This document shows positions 7,322-15,825 of a stretch of DNA of 46,107 nucleotides, one piece after another (the stretch's first letter is position 1; each line of letters opens with the position of its first letter). The DNA is from Pseudomonadota bacterium (GTDB lineage Bacteria > Desulfobacterota > Desulfarculia > Desulfarculales > Desulfarculaceae). Location of the stretch: NCBI GenBank assembly GCA_018902755.1, contig JAHIQI010000054.1, positions 1-46,107 of the forward strand, read 5' to 3'. The position numbers and the translations under genes are program-made. Under the pieces are notes generated by a model. The model was not told where the DNA came from. It ran no database searches and was given only the letters and a program-made list of their open reading frames with translations.

Positions 7322-8236
7322 ATGGACAAGACACTAATTCTGGACGGGAACAACATGGTGGCGATCGCCAACGCCGCCACGGACCTGAAGGCCCCCGACG
7401 GTACGCCCACTGGGGGGATAATCGGTTTCCTTCGATCCCTTCGGGCCATTATCGAAGACGTCAACCCGGTCAGCGTCGTGGCAGCGTGGGACGGTGGCAA
7501 AAGTCGTTATCGGGTGGCCAAATTCCCAGCCTACAAAGCCCATAGGGCGGCAGAACGCAACCTGGAACAACAGATCAAATACGGCAACCTGATTAAGCAG
7601 TTGCCCCTGGTCCAGGAGATCACCGGCGCTTTGGGGATCGGCAACGTCAGAATCCCCGGCTACGAAGGGGACGACGTGGTGGCCATGTTGGAAGCCAGGG
7701 TCCAGGCGAAAGGGCCTGACCAGGCGGCGGTGATCGTGTCTACTGACAAGGACATGCTGCAACTGGTTTCTGATCGCTGTTGGGTTTACAACCCAATCAA
7801 AAAATCCTCCACCATGGTCGGCAACTTCCATGAAACGACTGGCGTGACCAGGGCCCAATACCCTGAATTCAGGGCAATGGTGGGGGACCCCAGTGACGGG
7901 ATTCCAGGCGTGTTTGGGATAGGGGAGGGAACAGCCAAAAAGGTCCTGGCCGAACATGGGACCTTTGCCAATTTCCTGACCCACTATGAAGACCGCAAGC
8001 CGAAGGGCAAAAAGCTATCCGATCTGTACGCCCATCAGGAAGACGTCAGGACCTACATGGACCTTATGCGGTTACCAGCCCCGTATGACGGGACCCCGGC
8101 AGAAACCTGGGGCCCCGCCTATGACTTGCGGGCCCTGATCGATATGTTCGGGCGTTATCAATTCCGGTCCCTACTGGGGGACCATACCCAATTCCTACGG
8201 CCCTTCGCCGGGCTAATTGGAGAGCAACTTGGCTGA
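7322..8236 (+). CDS. 5'-3' exonuclease, FEN/RNase H family
   Basis: A 304-residue single-domain nuclease of the T4 RNase H/T5 exonuclease/Pol I 5'-nuclease type, which removes RNA primers and flaps. Acidic metal-site motifs appear in the family order: ILDGNN at the N terminus, AWDGGKSRYR with the arch-side basic residues, PGYEGDDVVAM, VSTDKDMLQLV, and the helix-hairpin-helix motif GDPSDGIPGVFGIGEGTAKKVL. No polymerase domain is attached. It lies between the ssDNA-binding protein and the recombinase genes and overlaps the next gene by eight bases, which suggests coupled translation. Confidence 0.9.
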   Translation: MDKTLILDGNNMVAIANAATDLKAPDGTPTGGIIGFLRSLRAIIEDVNPVSVVAAWDGGKSRYRVAKFPAYKAHRAAERNLEQQIKYGNLIKQLPLVQEITGALGIGNVRIPGYEGDDVVAMLEARVQAKGPDQAAVIVSTDKDMLQLVSDRCWVYNPIKKSSTMVGNFHETTGVTRAQYPEFRAMVGDPSDGIPGVFGIGEGTAKKVLAEHGTFANFLTHYEDRKPKGKKLSDLYAHQEDVRTYMDLMRLPAPYDGTPAETWGPAYDLRALIDMFGRYQFRSLLGDHTQFLRPFAGLIGEQLG

Positions 8237-9326
8237 TATCGGGAAAATAGTCGCTGGTTTTCGTAAGCAGGTAGGGGAGTCCTATTTCATCGTCAACGGG
8301 GAGCCCACAGGCTTCCTGTCCACCGGCTGGGCCCCGTTGGACCGGGCAATGGGCGGCGGGTTTGCGATCCCGAAGCTGACCGTCCTGGCCGGGAAATACA
8401 GCGCCGGGAAAACCATGCTGGCCCTGGTGGCCGCCAAACAAGTCCAGGCCCAGGGTGGCCTGGTCGTGTACTGCAACTCAGAGCGGGCCCCAGTGGCCAC
8501 CAGAGCGGCCCAGTTGGGGATCGACATTACCGCCGATAGCTGGATGGAACTGGCCGTCCCCGTCCTTGACAGCTACTACAAGGGCGAAGGTGCCAAGGTG
8601 GCGAAGACCAAGGAAAACCTGGTCATGGGCTTCTTTGACATTATGACCTTGCTCCTGAACATGATCCATGACGCCGATCCCAACCGGCTGATCCTGGTGA
8701 TCCTGGACACGGTCAGCACCACCCCCACGGCCAGGGCGCTTCAAGGGATCGCGGGCCAGGCCCTGGTGGGCAACACGGCCAGGGTCATGGGTCAGTGTAT
8801 GCCTGGATTCAATCAGCAAATGTCAGACCTGAAGGTGGCCGTGATCTTCATCAACCACCTGACCCAGAAGATCGGCCAGTCCTGGGGGGATGACACGACC
8901 ATGGTGGCAGACACCCAGCAAGGCCACTATGCGGTCAACGTGGTCAAGATGTGGCGCACCAAGGACCTGGAAGTGAACAAGAAACCGGTGGGCCATGAGA
9001 TACGGGCGCGGGTGACCAAGAACAAGATCACCGGGACCAGGGTCAAGGACGTCAAATTCCCGATCTATTACGATACGGGCATTCCAGAGATCGCCGGGAT
9101 GGTGGAGCTTTTGGCCGAAAACTCCACCCGTAAAGGCTTCATCGAATTGGCCGGGAAACAAGAGGGCAAGAACGCCGTGATCGACAAGGCGGCCAGTGAC
9201 CCGGCCCTGACCAGAGCCTTGCGCCAAGAGGCCCAGGAGCTAATGGCCAAACTCCTGATTGAGGACAAGGCCGCCCCGCCCGCTGACGCCATGTCCCCAG
9301 TAGATGATTCTTCCAATCCGGTATAA
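8229..9326 (+). CDS. RecA/UvsX-like recombinase ATPase
   Basis: A RecA-fold ATPase. Walker A is GKYSAGKT at residues 55-62, Walker B is LVILDTVST, and FINHLTQKIG resembles the RecA/UvsX strand that senses the gamma phosphate and contacts DNA. The N terminus (STGWAPLDRAMGGG) is the usual entry to this fold. The C-terminal region is charged and divergent. The TTG at 8229 has GGAGAG five to six bases upstream; an in-frame TTG at 8217 is less well placed. It probably performs strand exchange on ssDNA coated by the gp32-like protein. A DnaB- or RadA-like helicase role is less likely. The TAA stop lies inside the -10 box of the next class A promoter. Confidence 0.72.
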   Translation: MADIGKIVAGFRKQVGESYFIVNGEPTGFLSTGWAPLDRAMGGGFAIPKLTVLAGKYSAGKTMLALVAAKQVQAQGGLVVYCNSERAPVATRAAQLGIDITADSWMELAVPVLDSYYKGEGAKVAKTKENLVMGFFDIMTLLLNMIHDADPNRLILVILDTVSTTPTARALQGIAGQALVGNTARVMGQCMPGFNQQMSDLKVAVIFINHLTQKIGQSWGDDTTMVADTQQGHYAVNVVKMWRTKDLEVNKKPVGHEIRARVTKNKITGTRVKDVKFPIYYDTGIPEIAGMVELLAENSTRKGFIELAGKQEGKNAVIDKAASDPALTRALRQEAQELMAKLLIEDKAAPPADAMSPVDDSSNPV

Positions 9327-9348
9327 TTACAGTAACTGCTAACTGGAG
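9317..9348 (+). promoter_or_regulatory. Class A repeated promoter/leader, copy 2
   Basis: Identical over 32 bp to the copies at 5757 and 15826. TATAAT is at 9322-9327 and overlaps the recombinase stop codon. GGAG ends nine bases before the ATG at 9357. It should drive the SbcD/SbcC-like group. Confidence 0.75.
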
Positions 9349-9356
9349 AAAATGAC

Positions 9357-10442
9357 ATGGCCCGGTTTGACGCTGTAATCATGGGTGACCTTCACGCCCA
9401 CAACTATCGCCGGATGGCCGTCGTGGGCCCAGACGGGCGCACTGACCGCCTTGGCCATTGCATATCGGCCCTTGATCAGTTCGTGTCCTACAGTAGGGAA
9501 AACGACGCCTGGCGTTGTTTTGTGGGCGATCTGATTCATGAGCGGGGCCGGGTGGATACCCTGGTCCTGAACAGCGTCAGCCGGTCCATGGCGTATGACG
9601 GCCAGGTGGACCTATTCCTGGCAGGCAACCACGACCAGGTGAGCCAGAGCGACAAGGGGACTGAATCCTGTCTGTCTGGCGTCCTGGGGGCGGCCAATTC
9701 CCCGGTGGAAGGCCGGATCGTGGTGGAAGTCCCCCAGGTCGTTTCGATCGGCGTCCCTGATATTGGGTCCATAGCCTTCGGGTGCTTGCCCTACCGACGC
9801 AAGCCCGACCTTTTGCGCCAAGGGATCGCTGACATTGAAGCTGACCCGGCCTGGGTCAATGCCGACTTCAAGATATTCCTGGGGCATTGCGGTCTGGCCG
9901 AAGAGGCCAAGCGCCTGAAGATCGCCGAAGAGTGCATAAGCGCCGGGGCCGTCCCTTCAGACGCCGCCCTGGCCGTCTTCGGCCACTATCACGAACCGGC
10001 AGACGTGACCGATCGGGTGGTAATGGTGGGGGCCCCCATGATGCATACCTTTGGCGATCTGGAGCCTGACCGGGGCTTCATTCACCTGACGATTGAGGGT
10101 GGGGAATTGACCTGGAAACGGGTCCCTATCACCACCACCCCGAAGTGGTTCACTGTCAGGGGCCTGGCCGATATCGGGCCGCACCTGGCCGGGGCCTATG
10201 TCCGGGTGATCGGGAAGACCAAGGCGGGCCTGGCCAGGACTCTGGCCGCCACTGAGGAAACCGCCCCCATGGCGGTCAACTCCCTGGTAAAGCCCGACCC
10301 CAAAAAGGACGATACCCGCCTGGGCCTGAACCTGGCAAGCACGGCTGAAGTCAGCCTGGCCACCTATATCGGGGCGTTCCCGCCCAAGTCCCCTTTAACC
10401 ACAGAGGCGATCATGCAGGCCGCTACTACCCTGGGGGCTTAG
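9357..10442 (+). CDS. SbcD/Mre11/gp47-like phosphoesterase nuclease
   Basis: A 361-residue calcineurin-type metallophosphoesterase. The metal-binding motifs occur in order: MGDLHAHN (D11, H13), FVGDLIHERG, LAGNHDQ, FLGHCG and VFGHYHEP. This is the nuclease subunit pattern of Mre11/SbcD/T4 gp47, which works with a Rad50/SbcC/gp46 ATPase to process DNA ends for recombination. The matching ATPase gene is 545 bases downstream. The C-terminal 90 residues would form the cap and the partner-binding helices. Translation starts nine bases after the class A GGAG. Confidence 0.88.
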   Translation: MARFDAVIMGDLHAHNYRRMAVVGPDGRTDRLGHCISALDQFVSYSRENDAWRCFVGDLIHERGRVDTLVLNSVSRSMAYDGQVDLFLAGNHDQVSQSDKGTESCLSGVLGAANSPVEGRIVVEVPQVVSIGVPDIGSIAFGCLPYRRKPDLLRQGIADIEADPAWVNADFKIFLGHCGLAEEAKRLKIAEECISAGAVPSDAALAVFGHYHEPADVTDRVVMVGAPMMHTFGDLEPDRGFIHLTIEGGELTWKRVPITTTPKWFTVRGLADIGPHLAGAYVRVIGKTKAGLARTLAATEETAPMAVNSLVKPDPKKDDTRLGLNLASTAEVSLATYIGAFPPKSPLTTEAIMQAATTLGA

Positions 10443-10988
10443 GTGGGCGTCATACAAGTCATGAACCGCCACGGGCGAATAAGTGACGTGGATGAAGCTT
10501 GGTTCAGGGCCCCCGATAACAGGGACCATATTCGGGATGCTGGCCTGCATGAAGTCAAATGGCCGGTGGGGAACATGCTAGGCCTGAACCAGGCCGCCCG
10601 TTTGCCTGTTGTGGTGGGCGACGGGAAAGTAGTGACCAAGGAATTCAGTGGTGGAACCTTTGTCGTGGTCAAAATAGGGCAACGAAAGGGTGGGGAGCCC
10701 ATGTATTGGCTGGCCACCCAACCTAAGCTGAAGCCAACCATGCCCCTGACCCAGTCCCATATCGACAAAAACTTCAGGCTGATCGGGCTTACAACCCCTA
10801 ACACGATCCCCGATTGCCCGTTGCCAGCGCTGGCCCCGAAGGCCCATAAGGCCCCGAAGGCCCCGGCAGGGTACGACCCCCGGCCCATGCGCCCGAAGGT
10901 GGCCCCGGTCCCCAAGCAGCCGGAAGAAATGACCATGGTCGAAATAGCCCAACTTCGCCGTCAAGGCGCAAAAATAAAGGTGGCGTGA
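10443..10988 (+). CDS. Hypothetical protein between the SbcD-like and SbcC-like genes
   Basis: A protein of up to 181 residues with no recognised family. It starts at GTG 10443, directly after the upstream stop, or at ATG 10461. The first 120 residues look globular (FSGGTFVVVKIGQRKGGEPMYWLATQ has strand-like spacing). A Pro/Lys/Ala-rich linker follows, with repeated KAPKAP-type units, and then a short C-terminal helix (EEMTMVEIAQLRRQGAKIK). The stop overlaps the ATG of the SbcC-like gene (TGATG), so translation is probably coupled. Position suggests a role with the nuclease-ATPase complex, but nothing in the sequence shows one. Confidence 0.6.
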   Translation: MGVIQVMNRHGRISDVDEAWFRAPDNRDHIRDAGLHEVKWPVGNMLGLNQAARLPVVVGDGKVVTKEFSGGTFVVVKIGQRKGGEPMYWLATQPKLKPTMPLTQSHIDKNFRLIGLTTPNTIPDCPLPALAPKAHKAPKAPAGYDPRPMRPKVAPVPKQPEEMTMVEIAQLRRQGAKIKVA

Positions 10989-12889
10989 TGCAGATCGAAC
11001 GGGTGGAAGGCAAAAATTTTCTGAGCCTGGGGGACTTCAGTTTTGACCTGGCCGGGCGCGGGATCATATCGGTGCGTGGGGTCAACGAAGACAAGGGCGG
11101 GTCTGACTCCAACGGGGCGGGCAAAAGCGCCCTGTTTGAATCAATCGGATGGTGCCTGTACGGCCAGACGGTCAGGAAGCTGGCCCCCGACAAGGTGATT
11201 AACCGATACGGGGACGGGGCTTGTGAAGTGCGGGTCTACCTGACTGGACCAGCCGGGGACAAATACATTGTGGAGCGCAAGCGGGCCAAGGGGAAGGCAA
11301 TCCTTACCCTGACCACGTTGAACCAGGACGCTTCGGCGTCTTCAGCCCAGGCCACCCAAGAGGCAATCGACGCCCTTATGGGCCAGGGCTGGGACTTGTA
11401 TTGTGCCAGTGGATATTTTGGCCAGGGGTCCCTGGTCGCCTGGCCGTCCCTGACAGACCGCCAGGTCAAGGCGATCTTCACGGCGGCGCTGGCCCTGGAT
11501 GAAGACGAATCCCGCTTCCTGGCCGCCAAGGAACATCACCGGGGTCTGTTAGTTGACCTAGCCCGCCTTGAGGGGTCCATACAAGCCCATGAGCAGGCCG
11601 GGAGCGTTGCCAGGGGTAACCAGGCCAGTGCGGTGCAACGTGAGCAGGAATGGGAGATCACGCGGTCTGAGCGGGTGAAACGGGCCGAAGAGCGGGCCCA
11701 GATCACCTTGGACCAAGCGGCGGCAGAGCGGGCCAGGAGCCCAAAGGCCCCCGACTTAGCGCGGGTGGCGAAGATCAGGGCCGACATAGCCAAGCAGGGC
11801 CAGGAAGAGGCCCGGCAAAAGGCCGGGGCCCAGGCGGCCCAGGAACTACGGCAAAAGGTGGTCGCCCTGGAAACCCGGCACAACATTGACCAGAAGACCC
11901 TGGCCGGGGTCCGGGCTGAGATCGAAAGGGCGGGCAAGCTACTGGGTAGCGATTGCCCGACTTGTGGGCGCAAGATCGGCCCCCAGGAAGTGGGCCGGGT
12001 GACCGCCGGGCAACAGTCCAGGGCGGGGGAACTGGGGACGGCAATCGCTACCCAGGGCCAGCTACTGGCGGCGGCCAGGGCCCGCGTTGCTCAGTTGGAA
12101 GACCAGGTAGAAGACGCCCGTGAGGCCCGCGCCCTGGCCCAGGAGCTACGGCAGGAACTTGGCCAACTGGAACTAGAGGCTAAATACGCCGCCGCCCACA
12201 GTGACAACGTGGCCCGGCTGGAAGCCCAGTATGGGGCCGAAGTGAACTGGGCCAAGGAAATAGGCCTGGAACAAAACCCCTGGATAGTTGAACAGGACAA
12301 GTTTAAGGCCCAGGCCGTGAAGTCAGACCAGGCCGCCGAAGCGGCCAGGGTGGACCACGCCAAGGTCGAGGTCAGCGCCATGGCCTATCAGTACCTGATT
12401 GAAGCCTATGGGCCGTCTGGCATCCCCAGTCACAAGCTGGATTCGGTCACCCCGGAACTGAATGCCGCCGCCGCGCACTACAGCAACAGCCTGACCAACG
12501 GGGCGATTATGATCGACTTTCAGACCACCAAAAAGCTGAAGACGGGGGAAGTGCGGGAGAAATTCCAGGTGACGGCTATCAACGAAAGTGGCTCTGACGC
12601 CTATGGCGGTCTAAGCAGCGGCGAAAAGCGCCGGGTGGACCTGGCTTGCTCCCTGGCCTTCAGGGCCCTGGTCGCGGCCCAGGCCAAACAGACCGGGCTC
12701 TTGATCGTGGATGAAGTCTTTGACGCCCTGGACGCCACGGGCCAGGAACTGGTCCTGGAGCTTTTGGAAACGGAACTACCCCCAGGCGGGACGATTATCG
12801 TGATCACCCATAACCAGGCCCTGGCCGCCCACTTCCCCCAACAAATCACCATGGTCAAGCGTGACGGCGTGACCAGGATGGCCGCCTAA
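10988..12889 (+). CDS. SbcC/Rad50/gp46-like SMC ATPase
   Basis: A 633-residue ABC/SMC ATPase. N-terminal Walker A is DSNGAGKSAL, preceded by the usual MQIERVEGKNFLSLGDFSF entry strand. Two long coiled-coil stretches, rich in A, E, Q and R, flank a zinc-hook motif CPTCGRK near the middle. The C-terminal half carries the signature GLSSGEKRRVDLA and Walker B LLIVDEVFDALD. It is short for bacterial SbcC (about 1,000 residues) and close to T4 gp46 (about 560), as expected for a phage. With the SbcD-like protein it would resect DNA ends and load ssDNA-binding proteins. The ATG at 10988 overlaps the previous stop; the GTG at 10985 is an alternative. Confidence 0.9.
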   Translation: MQIERVEGKNFLSLGDFSFDLAGRGIISVRGVNEDKGGSDSNGAGKSALFESIGWCLYGQTVRKLAPDKVINRYGDGACEVRVYLTGPAGDKYIVERKRAKGKAILTLTTLNQDASASSAQATQEAIDALMGQGWDLYCASGYFGQGSLVAWPSLTDRQVKAIFTAALALDEDESRFLAAKEHHRGLLVDLARLEGSIQAHEQAGSVARGNQASAVQREQEWEITRSERVKRAEERAQITLDQAAAERARSPKAPDLARVAKIRADIAKQGQEEARQKAGAQAAQELRQKVVALETRHNIDQKTLAGVRAEIERAGKLLGSDCPTCGRKIGPQEVGRVTAGQQSRAGELGTAIATQGQLLAAARARVAQLEDQVEDAREARALAQELRQELGQLELEAKYAAAHSDNVARLEAQYGAEVNWAKEIGLEQNPWIVEQDKFKAQAVKSDQAAEAARVDHAKVEVSAMAYQYLIEAYGPSGIPSHKLDSVTPELNAAAAHYSNSLTNGAIMIDFQTTKKLKTGEVREKFQVTAINESGSDAYGGLSSGEKRRVDLACSLAFRALVAAQAKQTGLLIVDEVFDALDATGQELVLELLETELPPGGTIIVITHNQALAAHFPQQITMVKRDGVTRMAA

Positions 12890-13032
12890 TGGATGCTCAG
12901 GAAAAGCTATTTGCTGACTATGCCGTGGGCAGCGGTGACCACCATGAGGTCAGCTTTGATGAAGAGCCCAAGGTGGTCCTTAAACCCAAACTGGGCGGGG
13001 CCTGGGTCCAGGCCTGGATTTGGGTCGGCTAG
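12889..13032 (+). CDS. Small hypothetical protein, 47 residues
   Basis: A short frame starts at the ATG in TAATG, overlapping the SbcC-like stop, and ends at TAG 13030-13032. The product is acidic in the middle (HHEVSFDEEPK) and ends in a tryptophan-rich stretch (GGAWVQAWIWVG). It fills the gap to the next gene, and the stop-start overlap favours a real gene. No family is recognised. Confidence 0.5.
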   Translation: MDAQEKLFADYAVGSGDHHEVSFDEEPKVVLKPKLGGAWVQAWIWVG

Positions 13033-13043
13033 GATGAACTTGA

Positions 13044-13481
13044 ATGAACGTCCAGGACGCTAAGGCCCAGGTGAAGGCCGCCCTGATCGCCGGGGAAGTT
13101 TCAACGTGTCCTTGTTGCGGTCAGACCTGCAAGCTGTACCGGCGCAAGTTGAACAGCGGCATGGTGCGGGTCCTGATCGCCATGTATCGCCTGGGCAGCG
13201 GGGGCCGGTGGGTGCATATCAACCGGGAGATCAGGACCTATGCCAGGGATTACAGCTACCTTTCCCGGTGGGGGCTGATAGAACAGGACCTTAGCCGTGG
13301 CAGCGGTGGCTTTTGGCGGCTGACTGCCCTGGGCGAAGAGTTTGTCACCAGCCGGGGGAAGGCTGTCCCCAAGTATATCCTGATGTATAACAACAAGTTG
13401 CTTGGCTTTGGGCCTGAAGAAACCACGATCATCCAGGCCTTGGGCGATAAATTCGACTATCGGGAGCTTATGGGATCATGA
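13044..13481 (+). CDS. Zinc-ribbon and winged-helix-like protein
   Basis: A 145-residue protein. CPCCGQTC at residues 22-29 is a compact cysteine cluster likely to bind zinc. The next 75 residues have winged-helix character: GMVRVLIAMYRL, then YLSRWGLIEQD and GFWRLTALGEEFV, a common recognition-helix and wing pattern. It may bind DNA and regulate expression or assist replication. The following nuclease gene overlaps its last four bases (ATGA), so they are probably translated together. The family is not recognised. Confidence 0.55.
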   Translation: MNVQDAKAQVKAALIAGEVSTCPCCGQTCKLYRRKLNSGMVRVLIAMYRLGSGGRWVHINREIRTYARDYSYLSRWGLIEQDLSRGSGGFWRLTALGEEFVTSRGKAVPKYILMYNNKLLGFGPEETTIIQALGDKFDYRELMGS

Positions 13482-14032
13482 CAGCCAAGCCCAAAGCGAA
13501 GGTCAGGGGCCGGGGGAAGGGCGGCGCAAATGAACGCCTGGTCTGCCGCCAACTCAGCGAGTGGTGGACCGGCCAGAAAAAGCCGGTCGTCTTCTGGCGA
13601 TCGGGTGGCAGCGGGTCAGTCCAGACGGTCAGTAAGGATTCCCCGGCCATGGCCGGGGACGTTATGGCCACCCATCCCGACGGGTATGGGCTGATTGACC
13701 GGTTCCTGATCGAGCTTAAATGTGGGCGGCAATGCAGGACCCTTGATCAACTCATGTATGGGTCAGAAAAAAGCCCCCTTTTCAGGTGGTGGGTCAAGGC
13801 CCGGATGGAAGCCGACGCGGTTGGCCGGGGGCCCATGTTGATAGTTAGTCCACAGGGAAGGCAGGCCTATGTGGTCATGCTGACCATGGCCTGGCTAGGA
13901 CTGGACCCGGCCAAGACGATCGACTGGCGGCCCTTCCTGACTACGGTCCTGGCCCAGGACTATGTGGCCGCGTTCCCCTTTGCCACGCTCCTGGAAAACC
14001 CGCAGTTGCGGGCCGATATAGAGCGACCCTAA
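13478..14032 (+). CDS. PD-(D/E)XK nuclease, possible Holliday-junction resolvase
   Basis: A 184-residue protein with the core of the PD-(D/E)XK fold. E19 lies in the first helix (GGANERLVCRQLSEWW), G60-D61 in MAGDVMA, and E79-L80-K81 in FLIELKCGR. The stretch WRSGGSGS between them is also typical of phage nucleases of this type. It ends the recombination gene block, where phages often carry a Holliday-junction resolvase or a RecB-like nuclease. The fold is well supported; the exact DNA substrate is not. It begins inside the winged-helix gene (ATGA overlap). Confidence 0.68.
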   Translation: MTAKPKAKVRGRGKGGANERLVCRQLSEWWTGQKKPVVFWRSGGSGSVQTVSKDSPAMAGDVMATHPDGYGLIDRFLIELKCGRQCRTLDQLMYGSEKSPLFRWWVKARMEADAVGRGPMLIVSPQGRQAYVVMLTMAWLGLDPAKTIDWRPFLTTVLAQDYVAAFPFATLLENPQLRADIERP

Positions 14033-14041
14033 AAAATTCGT

Positions 14042-14070
14042 TTGACACGGCGCAGGGGTCCCTGTAATCG
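14042..14070 (+). promoter_or_regulatory. Likely integrase promoter
   Basis: TTGACA at 14042-14047 is an exact -35 box. The -10 is either TGTAAT (14063-14068, 15-base spacer) or TAATCG (14065-14070, 17-base spacer). It sits 7-9 bases before the integrase ATG at 14077, so the leader would be very short. Confidence 0.5.
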
Positions 14071-14076
14071 TGAGGG

Positions 14077-15156
14077 ATGCCATACCAAATTTATCAGAGG
14101 TCCGGGCACTACCATGGAAGCTTCGCCTATGACGGGAAGCGGGTCCAGAAGTCTTTAAGGACCACTGACCCAGAGGTGGCGGAGCGCCGGGCGGCTGAAC
14201 TTTTCCTGGCCCTGACCGGAGCCCCGGCCACGGCCCGCGCAATCAAGCCGATAACTCCCAAGGAATTTGTGGAAGAATACCTGGCATTTAGCCAGACGAA
14301 CAAGCGCAAGAACACGTTTGTTCGTGACGCTACCACCTTGAAAACCTTGTGGCTCCCGTTCCTGGCCCAGGAAGACGTCCTGATCGTCAGCCAGATCAGG
14401 GCCCAACACCTGGAGCGCTACAAGGTGGCCAGAAGTCGCCTGGGCCGGGCGGCGCGAACCATAAATCGGGAACTGGACACAATCAGACATTCGCTGGCCA
14501 AGGCCCAGCTTTGGGAGTATCACCAGGATAACCCCGGCCTGGATATCGCCAAGATCAAGGTCCCCACCGATGAGCCGCCGAACTTCCTGACCCAGGCCCA
14601 ATGCCACAGTCTTCTGACTACAGCGTCTGCCGAAGCCCCCACTTGGGTCTATTACATGATCCTGACTGGGATGCTGACTGGCCTACGCCGTCGGGAGTTG
14701 ATCTTCCTGGAGTGGGCTGACGTTGACCTGGCCGGGCAATTCATCCGGGTCCAGGCCAAGGCCCAATTCGACTATCACACTAAAACGGGACGTTCCCGTC
14801 AGATTCCCATCAACCCTAGGCTGGACCAGGAGCTTCGGGAGTGGAAGGAAATTGGGCTGAAATTCGGCTTGAACGGGCCCTGGGTCTTTGGCCTGGAGCC
14901 CCACCACCACCGCTGGGTCAGCCGCTGGATGCAGCGGCTTCTGACCAGTTGTGGGCTTTACCATAAGGGCTTGGCTTGGCATACGTTGCGCCATACCTTT
15001 GCCAGTCATTTAGCCATGGCCGGATGCCCCATGGCCGTCTTGGCGGGCTACCTGGGCCACTCCACCACCAGGACCACCGAACTTTACCAGCACCTGGTCC
15101 CCGACCTTCGCCATGGATTTATCAAGGCGATCGACACTTTGGCCCTGCCTGAATAA
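14077..15156 (+). CDS. Tyrosine recombinase, phage integrase
   Basis: A 359-residue integrase. The N-terminal 55 residues form an arm-binding-type domain (QIYQRSGHYHGSFAYDGKRVQKSLRT). A SAM-like core-binding domain spans about 60-165, and the catalytic domain follows. The active-site set is present: R204 in TGLRRREL, H302 and R305 in HTLRHTFASHL, H328 in LGHSTTRTTELY and the nucleophile Y337. It would integrate the element at an attachment site, most likely the 3' end of the tRNA-Pro gene 2.2 kb to the right. It is read toward that end and is separated from it by five small genes. The start follows GTGAGGGATGCC, with only a modest ribosome binding site. Confidence 0.93.
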   Translation: MPYQIYQRSGHYHGSFAYDGKRVQKSLRTTDPEVAERRAAELFLALTGAPATARAIKPITPKEFVEEYLAFSQTNKRKNTFVRDATTLKTLWLPFLAQEDVLIVSQIRAQHLERYKVARSRLGRAARTINRELDTIRHSLAKAQLWEYHQDNPGLDIAKIKVPTDEPPNFLTQAQCHSLLTTASAEAPTWVYYMILTGMLTGLRRRELIFLEWADVDLAGQFIRVQAKAQFDYHTKTGRSRQIPINPRLDQELREWKEIGLKFGLNGPWVFGLEPHHHRWVSRWMQRLLTSCGLYHKGLAWHTLRHTFASHLAMAGCPMAVLAGYLGHSTTRTTELYQHLVPDLRHGFIKAIDTLALPE

Positions 15157-15211
15157 AACTTCGCTTAGTGTTCATTTAATCCTTGACGAGGGAAGGGCCC
15201 TAGGGTATTCT
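15154..15211 (+). promoter_or_regulatory. Class B repeated promoter, copy 1
   Basis: A 34-bp sequence beginning at the integrase stop codon (TAAAACTT...CCTTGAC) recurs at 16242 with two mismatches. Its end forms the -35 box TTGACG (15183-15188). TATTCT (15206-15211) lies 17 bases downstream as the -10. The A/T-rich start may act as an UP element. Confidence 0.7.
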
Positions 15212-15257
15212 GACGAACATGAATCAAGCACTAACTGCAAACAAGGGGAGCGAAACC

Positions 15258-15560
15258 ATGGAAGTCACGAATGCCCAGGCCGCTGAAATGGGAGCCTACT
15301 TCAGGACGCTTTGCAAGACCGGCGGGACCCCGGCGCTGATGGCCAAGGCCCAGAGCATGGTCAACAGTCTGGCCCAGGACCTGATCAGGAATTACCCCGA
15401 CCTGGCCGAAGCCCACCCGAAGGCAATCGGCAGACTGGCCCGTAAGTCGGTCATGGCCTTCATCCGCTCTTGCGTCAACACCCCCGCCATAGGAGCCCCC
15501 TTCAACAGCGCCGACGCCGATATCGCTCCCGTGGTCGTGACGGGTGGCCCCCATGACTAA
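15258..15560 (+). CDS. Hypothetical phage protein, 100 residues
   Basis: A helical protein of unknown function (EVTNAQAAEMGAYFRTLCK, then LIRNYPDLAEAHPKAIGRLARKSVMAFIRSCV). The ATG at 15258 is chosen because AAGGGGAG sits seven bases upstream. An in-frame ATG at 15219 is only about one base from the predicted transcription start of the class B promoter and would give a 113-residue leaderless product. The stop overlaps the next gene by eight bases. Confidence 0.6.
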   Translation: MEVTNAQAAEMGAYFRTLCKTGGTPALMAKAQSMVNSLAQDLIRNYPDLAEAHPKAIGRLARKSVMAFIRSCVNTPAIGAPFNSADADIAPVVVTGGPHD

Positions 15561-15816
15561 GTTGGACAAGCTGGTTATTGACGCCCGCAGTCGTGGATTC
15601 CAGACCAGTTTCTATAACGATATTGAACCGTTGGTCTATATCTACAAGAAAGGGGATCAGGCCGGGGCCGCCCTGGCCATTTCCTTCACCGAAGGGGTAG
15701 GGGGTCGGCGCTTCAAAAAGGCCCACAGAACAGACCTTCCCCAGGAAAGGCCGCCCGTCATCGGGTCGGTAGAGGCTTGCGGGGAAGCGCTGGGCGTCTG
15801 GCAGGCCCATCAGTAG
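15553..15816 (+). CDS. Hypothetical phage protein, 87 residues
   Basis: A small protein with strand-like pattern (FYNDIEPLVYIYKKGDQAGAALAISFTEG) and basic residues in the second half. No family is recognised. The ATG at 15553 overlaps the previous gene; a GTG nine bases earlier is possible. No strong ribosome binding site is seen, so translation is probably coupled. Both neighbours are in the same direction. Confidence 0.5.
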   Translation: MTKLDKLVIDARSRGFQTSFYNDIEPLVYIYKKGDQAGAALAISFTEGVGGRRFKKAHRTDLPQERPPVIGSVEACGEALGVWQAHQ

Positions 15817-15825
15817 CTTCCTGAT

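Noticed and set aside
13106..13294. Alternative frame inside the zinc-finger winged-helix gene
   Set aside because: It overlaps a longer frame with clear domain pattern and coupled neighbours, and has no ribosome binding site.
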